From assembly GCA_044507625.1 (NCBI GenBank), contig JBIQJE010000006.1, positions 122,176 to 186,175 of the forward strand: a stretch of DNA of 64,000 bases, written 5' to 3'. The first letter of the stretch is position 1. The number at the start of each line of letters is the position of its first letter. Below, one piece after another: positions 52,995 to 61,516 of the stretch. Source of the DNA: Hyphomicrobium_A sp044507625. GTDB lineage: Bacteria > Pseudomonadota > Alphaproteobacteria > Rhizobiales > Hyphomicrobiaceae. A program made the translations under genes and the position numbers. Under the pieces are notes generated by a model. The model did no database searches, was not told where the DNA came from, and worked only from the letters and a program-made list of their open reading frames with translations.

Positions 52995-54247
52995 GCCACC
53001 ACCTCGCCGGAAAGCCTATGACCGTCGTTGCCCGTCACGCGTGCGCGCACCATCGCTCCCGCCGCGACGACAGCGGGAACGCGCATTTCAGCGAACTGGC
53101 GTGTGCGGCCAATTCCATCCTTCTCGACGAGCAATTCAACCTCGGCGCCGGCCTGGCTGTTGAGAAAATGCGATAGCACGGCGCTGCCCTTGGCCCGCAG
53201 CCGCGCGGCGCGCGCTTTCACGTCCTGCCGCGCAACCTGAGGCATGCGCGCAGCCGGAGTGCCCTTGCGCGGTGAAAACGGAAAGACATGAAGATATGTG
53301 AGACCGCAGTCGTCGACGACGCTCAGCGAGTTCTCGAACATCTCTTCTGTCTCGGTAGGAAAGCCCGCGATGAGATCGGCGCCGAAGACGGTGTCGGGCC
53401 GCATTCGGCGCACTTGTGTGCAGAACGTCACCGCGTCCGCGCGGGAATGGCGGCGCTTCATGCGCTTTAGGATCATGTCGTCGCCGGCCTGCAGGGAAAG
53501 ATGCAGATGCGGCATCAGCCGCTCCTCTTCGGCGATGGCGCGCATGAGCTGTGGATCCGCTTCGACCTGATCGATCGAGGAAAGCCGCAGTCGTTCCAGC
53601 TCCGGCACCAGCTTCAGGATCTGGCGCACGAGCGCCCCGAGGCTCGGCGTGCCCGGCAGGTCGCCGCCGTAGGACGTGATGTCGACCCCCGTCAGCACCA
53701 CTTCGCGGCAGCCGCCTTCGACGAGACGCCGGATCTGCGCGACGATCTCTCCCGCGGGCACCGAGCGTGACGGCCCCCGGCCATAGGGGATGATGCAGAA
53801 CGTGCAGCGGTGATCGCATCCATTTTGCACCTGCACGTAGGCGCGCGTGCGTGTGCCGAAGCCTTCGAGCAGATGGCCCGCGGTCTCGCGCACGCTCATG
53901 ATGTCGTCGACCTGAACCCGTTCCGATGCGCCGGTCGAAAGGCCTGCGAACGTTTCCGGCTTCATCTTCTCGGCGTTGCCGATGACGTGATCGACCTCGT
54001 CGAGATCGGCGAAGCGCTCGGGCTCGATCTGCGCGGCGCAGCCGGTGACGATGATGCGCGAGGACGGATGCTCGCGGCGCAGCCGGCGAATGGTCTGCAT
54101 CGCCTGGCGCACGGCTTCGCCGGTAACGGCGCACGTGTTCACGATGATGGCGTCATCGAGGTCGGCGGCGATCGCGTTGCGCCGCATCACCTCGGACTCG
54201 TAGACGTTGAGCCGGCAGCCGAGCGTAATGATCAAAGGATCGGCCAT
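52991..54247 (-). CDS. mtaB: tRNA (N6-threonylcarbamoyladenosine-37-C2)-methylthiotransferase MtaB
   Basis: MtaB converts t6A37 to ms2t6A37 using radical SAM chemistry. The 418-residue protein has the N-terminal UPF0004 domain (LGCRLNVYESEVM, NTCAVTGEAVRQ, TGCAAQIEPE: three cluster-binding cysteines), the radical SAM CxxxCxxC in NGCDHRCTFCIIPYGRG, EVVLTGVDITSYGG, and a C-terminal TRAM-like region. dapF precedes it by 134 bases, and ftsY overlaps its end. All seven expected motifs are present. Confidence 0.94.
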   Translation of the reverse strand: MADPLIITLGCRLNVYESEVMRRNAIAADLDDAIIVNTCAVTGEAVRQAMQTIRRLRREHPSSRIIVTGCAAQIEPERFADLDEVDHVIGNAEKMKPETFAGLSTGASERVQVDDIMSVRETAGHLLEGFGTRTRAYVQVQNGCDHRCTFCIIPYGRGPSRSVPAGEIVAQIRRLVEGGCREVVLTGVDITSYGGDLPGTPSLGALVRQILKLVPELERLRLSSIDQVEADPQLMRAIAEEERLMPHLHLSLQAGDDMILKRMKRRHSRADAVTFCTQVRRMRPDTVFGADLIAGFPTETEEMFENSLSVVDDCGLTYLHVFPFSPRKGTPAARMPQVARQDVKARAARLRAKGSAVLSHFLNSQAGAEVELLVEKDGIGRTRQFAEMRVPAVVAAGAMVRARVTGNDGHRLSGEVVA

Positions 54248-54381
54248 GAAATCGCTCAGCCTCGAAGTGCGACGGTCGCGCGCGGGAAGGACAAGCCGAG
54301 CCGCACGTTCGAAGCGTGGCGCAAGCGGTATATCCGGCCGGTTAACTCTGAGGCGGTCATAATGGACAACTTTGTCGTTCG

Positions 54382-55254
54382 CTAGACGGGAACGCGCGAC
54401 AGAGTATCCGCCGCCAGCGCGCCCTCGAACTCCAGCTCCGCTGGTCCTGTCATGAGGATATGGTCATCCGGTCCCCATTCGATAACCAGCGTGCCCCCGG
54501 GCAGCTCGACGTTCACCTTACGGTCGGTGAGGTCCTTGCGCGCCGCGGCGACGGCAGCCGCGCAGGCGGCGGTTCCGCACGCCCGGGTCAGGCCCGCGCC
54601 CCGCTCCCAGACACGCAGCTTCAGGCTTCCGCGCGAGGTGATCTGCGCGAGTGAGATGTTCGCCCGTTCTGGAAAGATCGGATGATTTTCGAGCAGTGGA
54701 CCGAAGCGGCCCAGGTCATGGGCGTTCACATCACCCACCCAGAAGATCGCGTGCGGGTTGCCGACATTCACCACCGAGGGCGTGTGCAGCACGGGCGCAT
54801 CGACCGGGCCGATCTGCAGCTCGATGCCGGTGGTGTCGTGGAAGGGCTCGGCCAGCGGGATCTCATCCCACTGGAAGCGCGGTTTGCCCATGTCGATCGT
54901 GATGTTGTCGGGGTCTTGCACGTCGGCCTTGAGCAGCCCCGCGCGTGTCTCGATGCTCACCTGGGCACGGCCCGTCTCCTCGGCGGCGATGAGGGCCACG
55001 CAGCGGGTGGCATTGCCACAGGCGCTGACCTCCGAGCCGTCGGCATTGAAGATGCGCATGAAGACATCGGCCGTTTGCGACGGCTCCATGACGATCACCT
55101 GATCGCAGCCGAGCCCGAGTGCCCCCTTGCGGTCGCCGAGGCGCTGCGCGTCCTCCGGCCCGAGAATGACCTTGTGCTCACGCCCATCGAGAACGACGAA
55201 ATCGTTCCCGAGGCCGTTCATTTTGCGAAAGGGTATGCTGGCAGGCTCCGTCAT
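54382..55254 (-). CDS. dapF: diaminopimelate epimerase
   Basis: DapF converts LL- to meso-diaminopimelate, the precursor of peptidoglycan crosslinks and lysine. The 290-residue protein contains FRKMNGLGNDFVVLDGR, the first active cysteine in GSEVSACGNATRCVA, VGNPHAIFWV, and the second in GLTRACGTAACAAAVAA. The ATG at 55254 is the family start; the longer frame overlaps the divergent sugar dehydrogenase gene. The mtaB and ftsY genes follow. Confidence 0.96.
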   Translation of the reverse strand: MTEPASIPFRKMNGLGNDFVVLDGREHKVILGPEDAQRLGDRKGALGLGCDQVIVMEPSQTADVFMRIFNADGSEVSACGNATRCVALIAAEETGRAQVSIETRAGLLKADVQDPDNITIDMGKPRFQWDEIPLAEPFHDTTGIELQIGPVDAPVLHTPSVVNVGNPHAIFWVGDVNAHDLGRFGPLLENHPIFPERANISLAQITSRGSLKLRVWERGAGLTRACGTAACAAAVAAARKDLTDRKVNVELPGGTLVIEWGPDDHILMTGPAELEFEGALAADTLSRVPV

Positions 55255-55312
55255 GAGCGCATATATGGCCGCCAGGGACGATAAAGACAATCGAGTGGAG
55301 ACGAGCTTGACG

Positions 55313-56482
55313 ATGCGCAAGACCCTACGCCACCTCGCTATCGGATCGGTAATCTTTGCAGCGGCCGGTATCTCGCCCGCATGGGCCGTCGACACCAATG
55401 CGCCCGCCCCTGCTAATCCCAGCAAAATCAAGGTGCAGACCTACGCCTCGGGGCTCGAGCACCCGTGGGGCATGCAGTTCCTGCCCGATGGTCGCCTGCT
55501 CGTGACGGAGCGGCCCGGCCGCATGCGCTATGTCACGAAGGACGGCCGTCTCTCCGCCCCCATAGCGGGTGTGCCGGAGGTCGCCGCTGTCGATCAGGGC
55601 GGCCTGCTCGATGTGCTTCTCGCGCCCGACTTCGCCGATAGCGGCATGATCTATTTCTCCTACGGCGAGCCGCGGGAGAACGGCGCCAATGCGACCACCG
55701 TCGCGCGCGCCAAGCTGGTGCCGGATGGCGATTCCGGACGCCTCGAAGATCTGCAGGTGATCTTCCGCCAGACGCCTGCTGCCGTCAGCGGGCATCACTT
55801 CGGCTCCCGCCTCGTCTGGGACAAGAAGGGCGCGCTCTTCATCACCACGGGCGACCGCAACAAACTGCGCAAAGAGGCGCAGAATCCCGCCAACACCGTC
55901 GGCAAGATCGTGCGCATCAACCCCGATGGCTCCATTCCGGCCGACAATCCGAAGCTCCCCGGCTGGGCCCCTGAGGTCTGGTCCATCGGGCACCGCAGCG
56001 TGCAGGGCGCCGCGATGCGGCCCGGAACCGACCAGCTCTACACCCTCGAGCACGGCCCCCAGGGCGGCGATGAGCTCAACCATCCCGAGGCCGGCAAGAA
56101 TTACGGTTGGCCGATCATCACCTATGGCGTGGAGTACGGGAGCGGCACAAAGATAGGCGAAGGCACCGCGAAGGAAGGCTTGGAGCAGCCCGTCTATTAT
56201 TGGGTGCCCTCCATCGCGGTTTCGCAGCTCGCCTTCTACGATGGCGACCTTTTCCCCGAATGGAAGGGCAATGCGCTCGTCGGCGCGCTCGCCGGCGCTC
56301 AGTTGCAGCGCCTCATATTGGATGGCGACAATGTCGTCGCTGCCGAGAAGCTGCTGGAGGATCAGGGCAAGCGCATCCGCGACGTTCGCCAGGGACCGGA
56401 CGGTGCCCTATGGCTGCTCACCGACGATACGGGTGAAGTGTTGCGCGTCACCCCGGCGCCTCCGGCCACAAAACAGGAGTAA
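55313..56482 (+). CDS. PQQ-dependent aldose sugar dehydrogenase-like protein
   Basis: This is a 389-residue secreted six-bladed propeller (signal peptide LAIGSVIFAAAGISPAWA). Motifs of the soluble-GDH/YliI group include ASGLEHPWGMQFLPDGRLLV, DQGGLLDVLLAPDF, SGHHFGSRLVWDKKGALFIT, HRSVQGAAMRP, LEHGPQGGDELNHPEAGKNY and VPSIAVSQLAFYDG. These contain the histidine, arginines and the calcium-site residues that hold PQQ. It would oxidise sugars to lactones in the periplasm. It is divergent from dapF. Confidence 0.88.
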   Translation: MRKTLRHLAIGSVIFAAAGISPAWAVDTNAPAPANPSKIKVQTYASGLEHPWGMQFLPDGRLLVTERPGRMRYVTKDGRLSAPIAGVPEVAAVDQGGLLDVLLAPDFADSGMIYFSYGEPRENGANATTVARAKLVPDGDSGRLEDLQVIFRQTPAAVSGHHFGSRLVWDKKGALFITTGDRNKLRKEAQNPANTVGKIVRINPDGSIPADNPKLPGWAPEVWSIGHRSVQGAAMRPGTDQLYTLEHGPQGGDELNHPEAGKNYGWPIITYGVEYGSGTKIGEGTAKEGLEQPVYYWVPSIAVSQLAFYDGDLFPEWKGNALVGALAGAQLQRLILDGDNVVAAEKLLEDQGKRIRDVRQGPDGALWLLTDDTGEVLRVTPAPPATKQE

Positions 56483-56502
56483 TCCGAAACGGGCGCCGCG
56501 CT

Positions 56503-57321
56503 TCAACGACTGACGGGCGCGGTGCCGTCGCCCCGGTGAAGGCCCTCCTGCAGGCCGCGTACCCGGTCGAGGCCCTTCGCGTCGGTGAAGTTGGCGCCGT
56601 CGAGAACGGTGCCCGTGAAGTCGGCCCCGGCAAGCTCCGCACCGGTGAAATCGGCGCCCTTGAGGTTCGCATACGCGAGATTGGCGCCTCTGAGATCGGC
56701 CCGATTGAACTTCGCGTATTGCGCCCAGGTGCGGCTGAGATTGGCGTCGCGCAGCACGGCGCCCGAGAAATCGCACGATACGATTTCGGCGCGGCCGGTG
56801 ATCAGCACCTCGTTGCGATGGTCCTTCGGACCGAAGCGCGCGCCCGTCAGCTCCGCATTTCGGAAGCTGGTGAGGTCGAACCGGCCGCCGAGATGCGCCC
56901 CGCTCATCTTCGCGCCGACGAAGCTCGGCACATCGGCGCGCGAGGCTTCCAGCGTGGCGTATATGTTCGGCCGCAGGATCGTGGCGCCGGCCAGGTCGGC
57001 TGCGTCGAAATTCGTACGCGTGACGGTGGCGCGGTCGAGATTCGCACCCGCTAGGTTGGCCTTCGAAAGGTTCGACCCGGAGAGGTCCGCGCCGAACAGG
57101 TTGGCCTTGGCGAGATCGGCTTCCTTGAAGTCGAGGCCGGCAAGGTCGAGCCGGTCGAGCGCGTTGCCGGCAAAGCTCGGCTTCGATCCCGGCGCAGCCT
57201 TGAAGAGGGTGCTCACCACGTCGCGCGCCGTGAGTTCTGCCCCATGACTGGACGCAGCGAGGCCTGCCAGCGCCAGCACGGCAGCGGTTGTTATGAGCGC
57301 CTTACGAGTTGCCGTCTGCAT
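56503..57321 (-). CDS. secreted pentapeptide-repeat protein
   Basis: This is a 272-residue protein with a signal peptide (ALITTAAVLALAGLAASSHG, then AELTARDV), followed by many A(D/N)Lxx-type pentapeptides in a row: LDLAGLDFKEADLAKANLF, GADLSGSNLSKANLAGANL and FNRADLRGANLAYANLKGAD. The repeats build a right-handed square helix. Similar proteins mimic DNA or form scaffolds, but an exported one should act in the periplasm and its role is unknown. The C-terminus ends with GLHRGDGTAPVSR. GGAGG is 11 bases before the ATG. Confidence 0.85.
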   Translation of the reverse strand: MQTATRKALITTAAVLALAGLAASSHGAELTARDVVSTLFKAAPGSKPSFAGNALDRLDLAGLDFKEADLAKANLFGADLSGSNLSKANLAGANLDRATVTRTNFDAADLAGATILRPNIYATLEASRADVPSFVGAKMSGAHLGGRFDLTSFRNAELTGARFGPKDHRNEVLITGRAEIVSCDFSGAVLRDANLSRTWAQYAKFNRADLRGANLAYANLKGADFTGAELAGADFTGTVLDGANFTDAKGLDRVRGLQEGLHRGDGTAPVSR

Positions 57322-57591
57322 TTTGGCGTGGGCCTCCAGGTTTTCGATGGGCTTCCGCACCCCGCACCTCTCCAGGTACTTGGACGATCACTCCTCGACG
57401 CGGGCGATTGGCATTATGCACCGGGGCTGCCCGGCCTTCTATCACCGCATACCGCGGGCGAAAACGAGCCGCCCGTGCCGCGCGCCGGCGCAGACGCAGG
57501 TACTTAGGTACAATGTTGAGGGAACCCTGGCGGATGGTCGCGACTTGACGATAATCGCGGGCTAGGTCCGCGTCCTTATGATGAGCGTTCC

Positions 57592-57834
57592 ATGACCGAT
57601 GTCTCGACCGATCAGCCCCCGATTTCCCGCGCGAGCCGGCGGCTGCTGCAACTTTCGTTCGTTACGCCCCGACCCTGCCGGTGCTGCGGCGGATGTATTT
57701 GCCTGACCCGGGCTGAAAGGCGCGCCCTGCGCCGGGTCACCCGGATCGCCCGCCAATGGCGGCGCCAAGTGCGCCGTGAAGCCCGCGAGGCCGCCCGCCT
57801 GAGGGCCGAGGCCCGCAATCTCGGGGCAAGTTGA
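57592..57834 (+). CDS. small cysteine-rich basic hypothetical protein
   Basis: This is an 80-residue open frame with PRPCRCCGGCICLTRAERRA, a cluster of five cysteines within 10 residues, then an arginine-rich helix (TRIARQWRRQVRREAREAAR). It could be a metal- or nucleic-acid-binding protein. The ribosome-binding site is weak (GATGAGCG). No family is recognised and the frame could be spurious, though high third-position GC supports it. Confidence 0.45.
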   Translation: MTDVSTDQPPISRASRRLLQLSFVTPRPCRCCGGCICLTRAERRALRRVTRIARQWRRQVRREAREAARLRAEARNLGAS

Positions 57835-58038
57835 CAGGCAGGCCCCGCAACGGCATTGTCCGCCACAATCTCGACGGTTCTGAAGCCAGAGCCGCCGCCC
57901 TGCCCTGTTCACCACGCATCCTATCGCGGTCCGGTGAGTGAGGCAGGGGGGTCAACATCCGCCAGCGCGTTGCGCCCGCGGATGCGATTTTCGTTTGGCG
58001 CAAGCGGATTCTCCGCTGCGGCGTGGTGAAGGACGGGC

Positions 58039-59631
58039 ATGTTCCAATCGCTGTCAGATCGCCTTTCCGGCATTCTCGACAAGCTGACGCGGCGCGGCGC
58101 GCTGACCGAGAGCGACGTCGGCGAAGCGATGCGCGAGGTCCGCCGGGCGCTGCTCGAGGCTGACGTGGCGCTCGATGTCGTGCGCGACTTCGTCGAGAAG
58201 GTGAAGGCGAAGGCGGTCGGCCAGGAGGTCCTGCGCTCCGTCACCCCCGGCCAGATGGTCATCAAGATCGTCAACGACGAGCTTGTCGCCATGCTGGGGT
58301 CCGACACCTCGACCATCGACCTCAACGCCACCCCGCCCGTCGCCATCATGATGGTGGGTCTGCAGGGCTCCGGCAAAACGACCACCACGGCGAAGATCGC
58401 CAAGCGCCTCACCGACCGCGACAAGAAAAAAGTTCTGATGGCCTCGCTCGACGTGCGCCGTCCCGCGGCCCAGGAGCAGCTGCGCGTGCTGGGTGAGCAG
58501 ACGGGCGTCGATACGCTACCGATCGTGACGGGCCAGAACCCGCAGCAGATTGCACGCCGCGCCCTCGAGGCGGCAAAGCTCGGCGGCTACGACGTCGTCC
58601 TCCTCGACACCGCCGGCCGCATCCACATCGACGAAGAGCTGATGCGGGAATCGGCGGAGGTGCGCGACATCGCCCGTCCGCACGAGACGCTGCTCGTCGC
58701 CGACAGCCTCACCGGTCAGGATGCCGTCAACGTCGCCAAGTCGTTCGATGAGCGCATCGGCATCACCGGCATCGTGCTGACCCGAGCCGATGGCGACGCC
58801 CGCGGTGGCGCGGCGCTCTCCATGCGCGCCGTCACCGGCAAGCCGATCAAGCTGCTCGGCGTCGGCGAGAAGTGGGACGCGCTGGAAGATTTCCATCCCG
58901 CGCGCGTTGCCTCCCGCATCCTCGGCATGGGCGATGTCGTCACCCTCGTCGAGAAAGCGGCGCAGACCATCGACGCCGAGAAGGCGACGAAGATTGCCGA
59001 GAAGATGAAGAAGGGCATCTTCGATCTCGACGATATGGCCGAGCAGCTGAAGCAGATGCAGCGCATCGGTGGCATGTCCGGCGTGCTCGGCATGATGCCC
59101 GGTATGGGCAAGATCAAGTCCCAGATCGCCGAAGCGAACCTCGACGATTCAATTCTGAAGCGCCAGCACGCGATCATCACCTCGATGACACCCTACGAGC
59201 GGCGCAACCCAAAGGTGCTCGACGCGCGCCGCAAGCGCCGCATCGCGGCCGGCTCCGGCACGAAGGTCGAGGAGGTCAATCGCCTCGTCAAAATGCACCG
59301 CCAGATGGCGGACATGATGAAATCCCTCGGCCGCAACAAGGGCATGCTCAATCGCCTCGTGGGTGGTGGCCGCGGTGCCGCTGCGCCGAGCGAGGACGAG
59401 ATGGCGGCGATGCAGCAGGAGCTGTCGAAGCTTGATCCCAAGGCGCTCGAGCAGCTCCCTGCCGAACTGAAGGATGCCCTGCCGAAGGGGCTCGGTGGCG
59501 CGGCGGGCAAAGCCCTTCCCGGCGGCCTTGCCGGCGGCATGGTGCCGAAGCTCCCGGGGCTCGGTGGCGGATTGCCCGGCCTCGGCGGCGGCCTTCCCAG
59601 ATTCCCCGGCTTGCCGGGAAAGAAAAAGTAG
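58039..59631 (+). CDS. ffh: signal recognition particle protein Ffh
   Basis: Ffh is the SRP GTPase that binds signal sequences on the ribosome. The 530-residue protein has the N domain, G domain (MVGLQGSGKTTTTAKIAKRL, DVRRPAAQEQL, DTAGRIHIDEEL, TRADGDARGGAAL) and the methionine-rich M domain (KQMQRIGGMSGVLGMMPGMG, HRQMADMMKSLGRNKGML). The last 40 residues are a Gly/Pro/Leu repeat ending PGLPGKKK, longer than in many Ffh proteins. rpsP follows by 32 bases. Confidence 0.97.
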   Translation: MFQSLSDRLSGILDKLTRRGALTESDVGEAMREVRRALLEADVALDVVRDFVEKVKAKAVGQEVLRSVTPGQMVIKIVNDELVAMLGSDTSTIDLNATPPVAIMMVGLQGSGKTTTTAKIAKRLTDRDKKKVLMASLDVRRPAAQEQLRVLGEQTGVDTLPIVTGQNPQQIARRALEAAKLGGYDVVLLDTAGRIHIDEELMRESAEVRDIARPHETLLVADSLTGQDAVNVAKSFDERIGITGIVLTRADGDARGGAALSMRAVTGKPIKLLGVGEKWDALEDFHPARVASRILGMGDVVTLVEKAAQTIDAEKATKIAEKMKKGIFDLDDMAEQLKQMQRIGGMSGVLGMMPGMGKIKSQIAEANLDDSILKRQHAIITSMTPYERRNPKVLDARRKRRIAAGSGTKVEEVNRLVKMHRQMADMMKSLGRNKGMLNRLVGGGRGAAAPSEDEMAAMQQELSKLDPKALEQLPAELKDALPKGLGGAAGKALPGGLAGGMVPKLPGLGGGLPGLGGGLPRFPGLPGKKK

Positions 59632-59663
59632 CAAACACGAACACACAACGAAGGAACGAAACT

Positions 59664-60047
59664 ATGTCCGTGAAGATCCGTCTGGCGCGCGGTGGCGCCA
59701 AGAAGCGTCCCTACTACTACATCGTCATCGCCCAGACGACGTCGCCCCGCGATGGCCGCTACATCGAGCAGGTCGGCACCTTCAATCCGATGCTCAAGAA
59801 GGACGACGAGCAGCGCGTGCGCCTCAACGAGGACCGCTGCAAGTACTGGCTCTCGGTTGGCGCCCAGCCGACGGACCGCGTGGCCCGCTTCCTCGACGCC
59901 GCCGGCCTCTATAAGCGCACCCCTTCCAACAATCCGAACAAGGCGAAGCCCGGCAAGAAGCGTCTCGAGCGCGAGGCCGCCGAAGCCGAGAAGGCTGCAA
60001 AGGCCGCCGAGGCTGCTGCAGCCGCCGCCGCAGAGCCCGCCGCATAA
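59664..60047 (+). CDS. rpsP: 30S ribosomal protein S16
   Basis: This is a 127-residue protein; the first 80 are S16: VKIRLARGGAKKRPYYYIVI, RDGRYIEQVGTFNPML and WLSVGAQPTDRVARFL. The last 45 residues are a Lys/Ala/Glu-rich tail (LEREAAEAEKAAKAAEAAAA), typical of S16 in this group. It follows ffh in the usual order, and rimM lies beyond one inserted gene. Confidence 0.96.
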   Translation: MSVKIRLARGGAKKRPYYYIVIAQTTSPRDGRYIEQVGTFNPMLKKDDEQRVRLNEDRCKYWLSVGAQPTDRVARFLDAAGLYKRTPSNNPNKAKPGKKRLEREAAEAEKAAKAAEAAAAAAAEPAA

Positions 60048-60154
60048 CGGGTGTGGGGTTAGTGACGCGCAACCACCGCGTGTCGATAACCCATCGTTCA
60101 ATTATGCCGTGTCAGAACGGCTCCCGGGAGGTCGCGCATTTGGGTGCGCGACCA

Positions 60155-60210
60155 AGACCATGATCGCTTCGGACCCTATCGGTCCGAAGCGTGAATCATC
60201 GGTCTAATCG
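60155..60210. repeat. dispersed intergenic repeat, family B copy 3
   Basis: Only the first 55 bases of family B are present: ACCATGATCGCTTCGGACCC then TCCGAAGCGTGAATCATCGG. In this copy CGCTTCGGACC and GGTCCGAAGCG form a perfect 11-bp stem around CTATC. It lies 10 bases ahead of the GrlR-like start codon and so may affect that gene's leader. Confidence 0.75.
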
Positions 60211-60219
60211 GGGGACAAT

Positions 60220-60579
60220 ATGCTTGAGGACGGTATTTACGGCCTGCGCTTTGTGGCTTCCCACGGCGACGAGGAGGGACAAGGCGGTGGGCTTGCGGTG
60301 CTCCGCGAGGGCAATGTCCTCGGCTCCGATCCGCTGGGCGCCGTGTTCACGGGCACCTACGAGTTCGATGCCAAGCGCCAGCTCAACCGCGTGCGCCTGC
60401 GCCTCGATGTTCCCCCGGACGGCGTGCTGTTGACCGGGTTCGCCGCCGGTCCGCACGGTGCCACGTTGCACGTAGCGGGGGCCTTCCCCGGCGCCTCGGT
60501 CGATACAACCGCTTTTCTGCAGATTGCCGGCGCTCCCATGGGCGTCGAGATCCGGTATCTTGGCCCGCTGCCCAACTGA
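60220..60579 (+). CDS. GrlR-like regulatory protein
   Basis: This is a 119-residue protein similar to the T3SS regulator GrlR: EDGIYGLRFVASHGDEEGQG, GGLAVLREGNVLGSDPLGAV, FTGTYEFDAKRQLNRVRLRL and the end strand GVEIRYLGPLPN. This beta-barrel family is common in alphaproteobacteria lacking a T3SS, with unknown function. It lies between rpsP and rimM, which are normally adjacent. The GGGGGA ahead of the ATG is good. Confidence 0.75.
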   Translation: MLEDGIYGLRFVASHGDEEGQGGGLAVLREGNVLGSDPLGAVFTGTYEFDAKRQLNRVRLRLDVPPDGVLLTGFAAGPHGATLHVAGAFPGASVDTTAFLQIAGAPMGVEIRYLGPLPN

Positions 60580-60608
60580 TTTGCCATTCCGCTGACCTGA
60601 CGGAGACG

Positions 60609-61178
60609 ATGAGCGAAAAAGCCCCGCGCGTCCTGCTCGGCCGCATCACCACGGCGCACGGTATTCGCGGCGATGTCGTCATCGAAAGCTACACCGCCGC
60701 GCCGGAGGATATCGGCGCTTACGGCCCGCTGCAGTCGGAGGACGGCGCCAAGCGCTTCGATGTGAAGGTCGTGCGTGTCACGCCGCGCGGCGTCATCGCG
60801 CGCGTTGCCGGTGTCACCGATCGCAACGCCGCCGAGGCCCTGCGCGGAACCTCGCTCTACGCGTTGCGGGCCGATCTGCCGGAAACGGAAGCGGGTGAAT
60901 ATTACTACGCCGACCTCGTCGGACTGCGGGCGGACGATGCGGACGGAAAGCGCATCGGCACCGTCGCGGGCGTGCACAATTACGGCGCCGGCGATCTGCT
61001 GGAGCTACGCCTCGACGGCGTTGCAGTGACCGAGCTCATCCCCTTCACCGACGCCTTCGTGCCGGTCGTGGATATCGCGGGCGGCCGCGTATCCGTCGTG
61101 CTGCCCGAGGCGACGGCAGACGAGAACGAGGGACAAGAGGGCGATGAAGACGACACCGGCGAAAGCAAACCGCTTTAG
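60609..61178 (+). CDS. rimM: 16S rRNA processing protein RimM
   Basis: RimM binds S19 and helps assemble the 30S head. The 189-residue protein has the N-terminal domain VLLGRITTAHGIRGDVVIES, RNAAEALRGTSLYALRADLP, then the PRC barrel with EYYYADLVGLRADDADGKRI and GAGDLLELRLDGVAVTELIP, and an acidic tail (EATADENEGQEGDEDDTGES). trmD, which normally follows, is absent. Confidence 0.95.
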   Translation: MSEKAPRVLLGRITTAHGIRGDVVIESYTAAPEDIGAYGPLQSEDGAKRFDVKVVRVTPRGVIARVAGVTDRNAAEALRGTSLYALRADLPETEAGEYYYADLVGLRADDADGKRIGTVAGVHNYGAGDLLELRLDGVAVTELIPFTDAFVPVVDIAGGRVSVVLPEATADENEGQEGDEDDTGESKPL

Positions 61179-61516
61179 CCACGATCGCTATCGGCGCACT
61201 CGCTTCCCGCTCTTTAGCGCGCTCGCCACTTAGCAAGTCCGAAGCTGATCGGAAAGCGGACCCCAGCCTTCGCACACGCACCAAGCATGCGAAGTCTGCA
61301 TTCCGAAGTCTCGCGGAAGTCAGGACGCTACCCAGCACAGCTCGACATCTGCCGAGGCCGCCCTGCCATTCCAAGCGTCAGTGAAGTAAAGTCTTCTGGA
61401 GCGGAGATGCGTTACTGGCCCCCTGTTCTGGGAAAGGTGCTCGGGCGTGATGCCCAATGCAGCTTATTGAATGCCGCAGCTACGACCACCTTATGATTGA
61501 GAGATGCAGCCCGCAA
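61179..61516. other. non-coding gap after rimM with a repeat remnant
   Basis: The 338 bases begin with CCACGATCGCTATCGG, a remnant resembling the start of family B. No frame, terminator or other site is convincing. The base composition becomes less GC-rich towards the orphan gene. Confidence 0.4.

Noticed and set aside
51249..53021. 590-codon open frame on the plus strand
   Set aside because: It is antisense to a YciB gene and ftsY, whose motifs are intact on the other strand.
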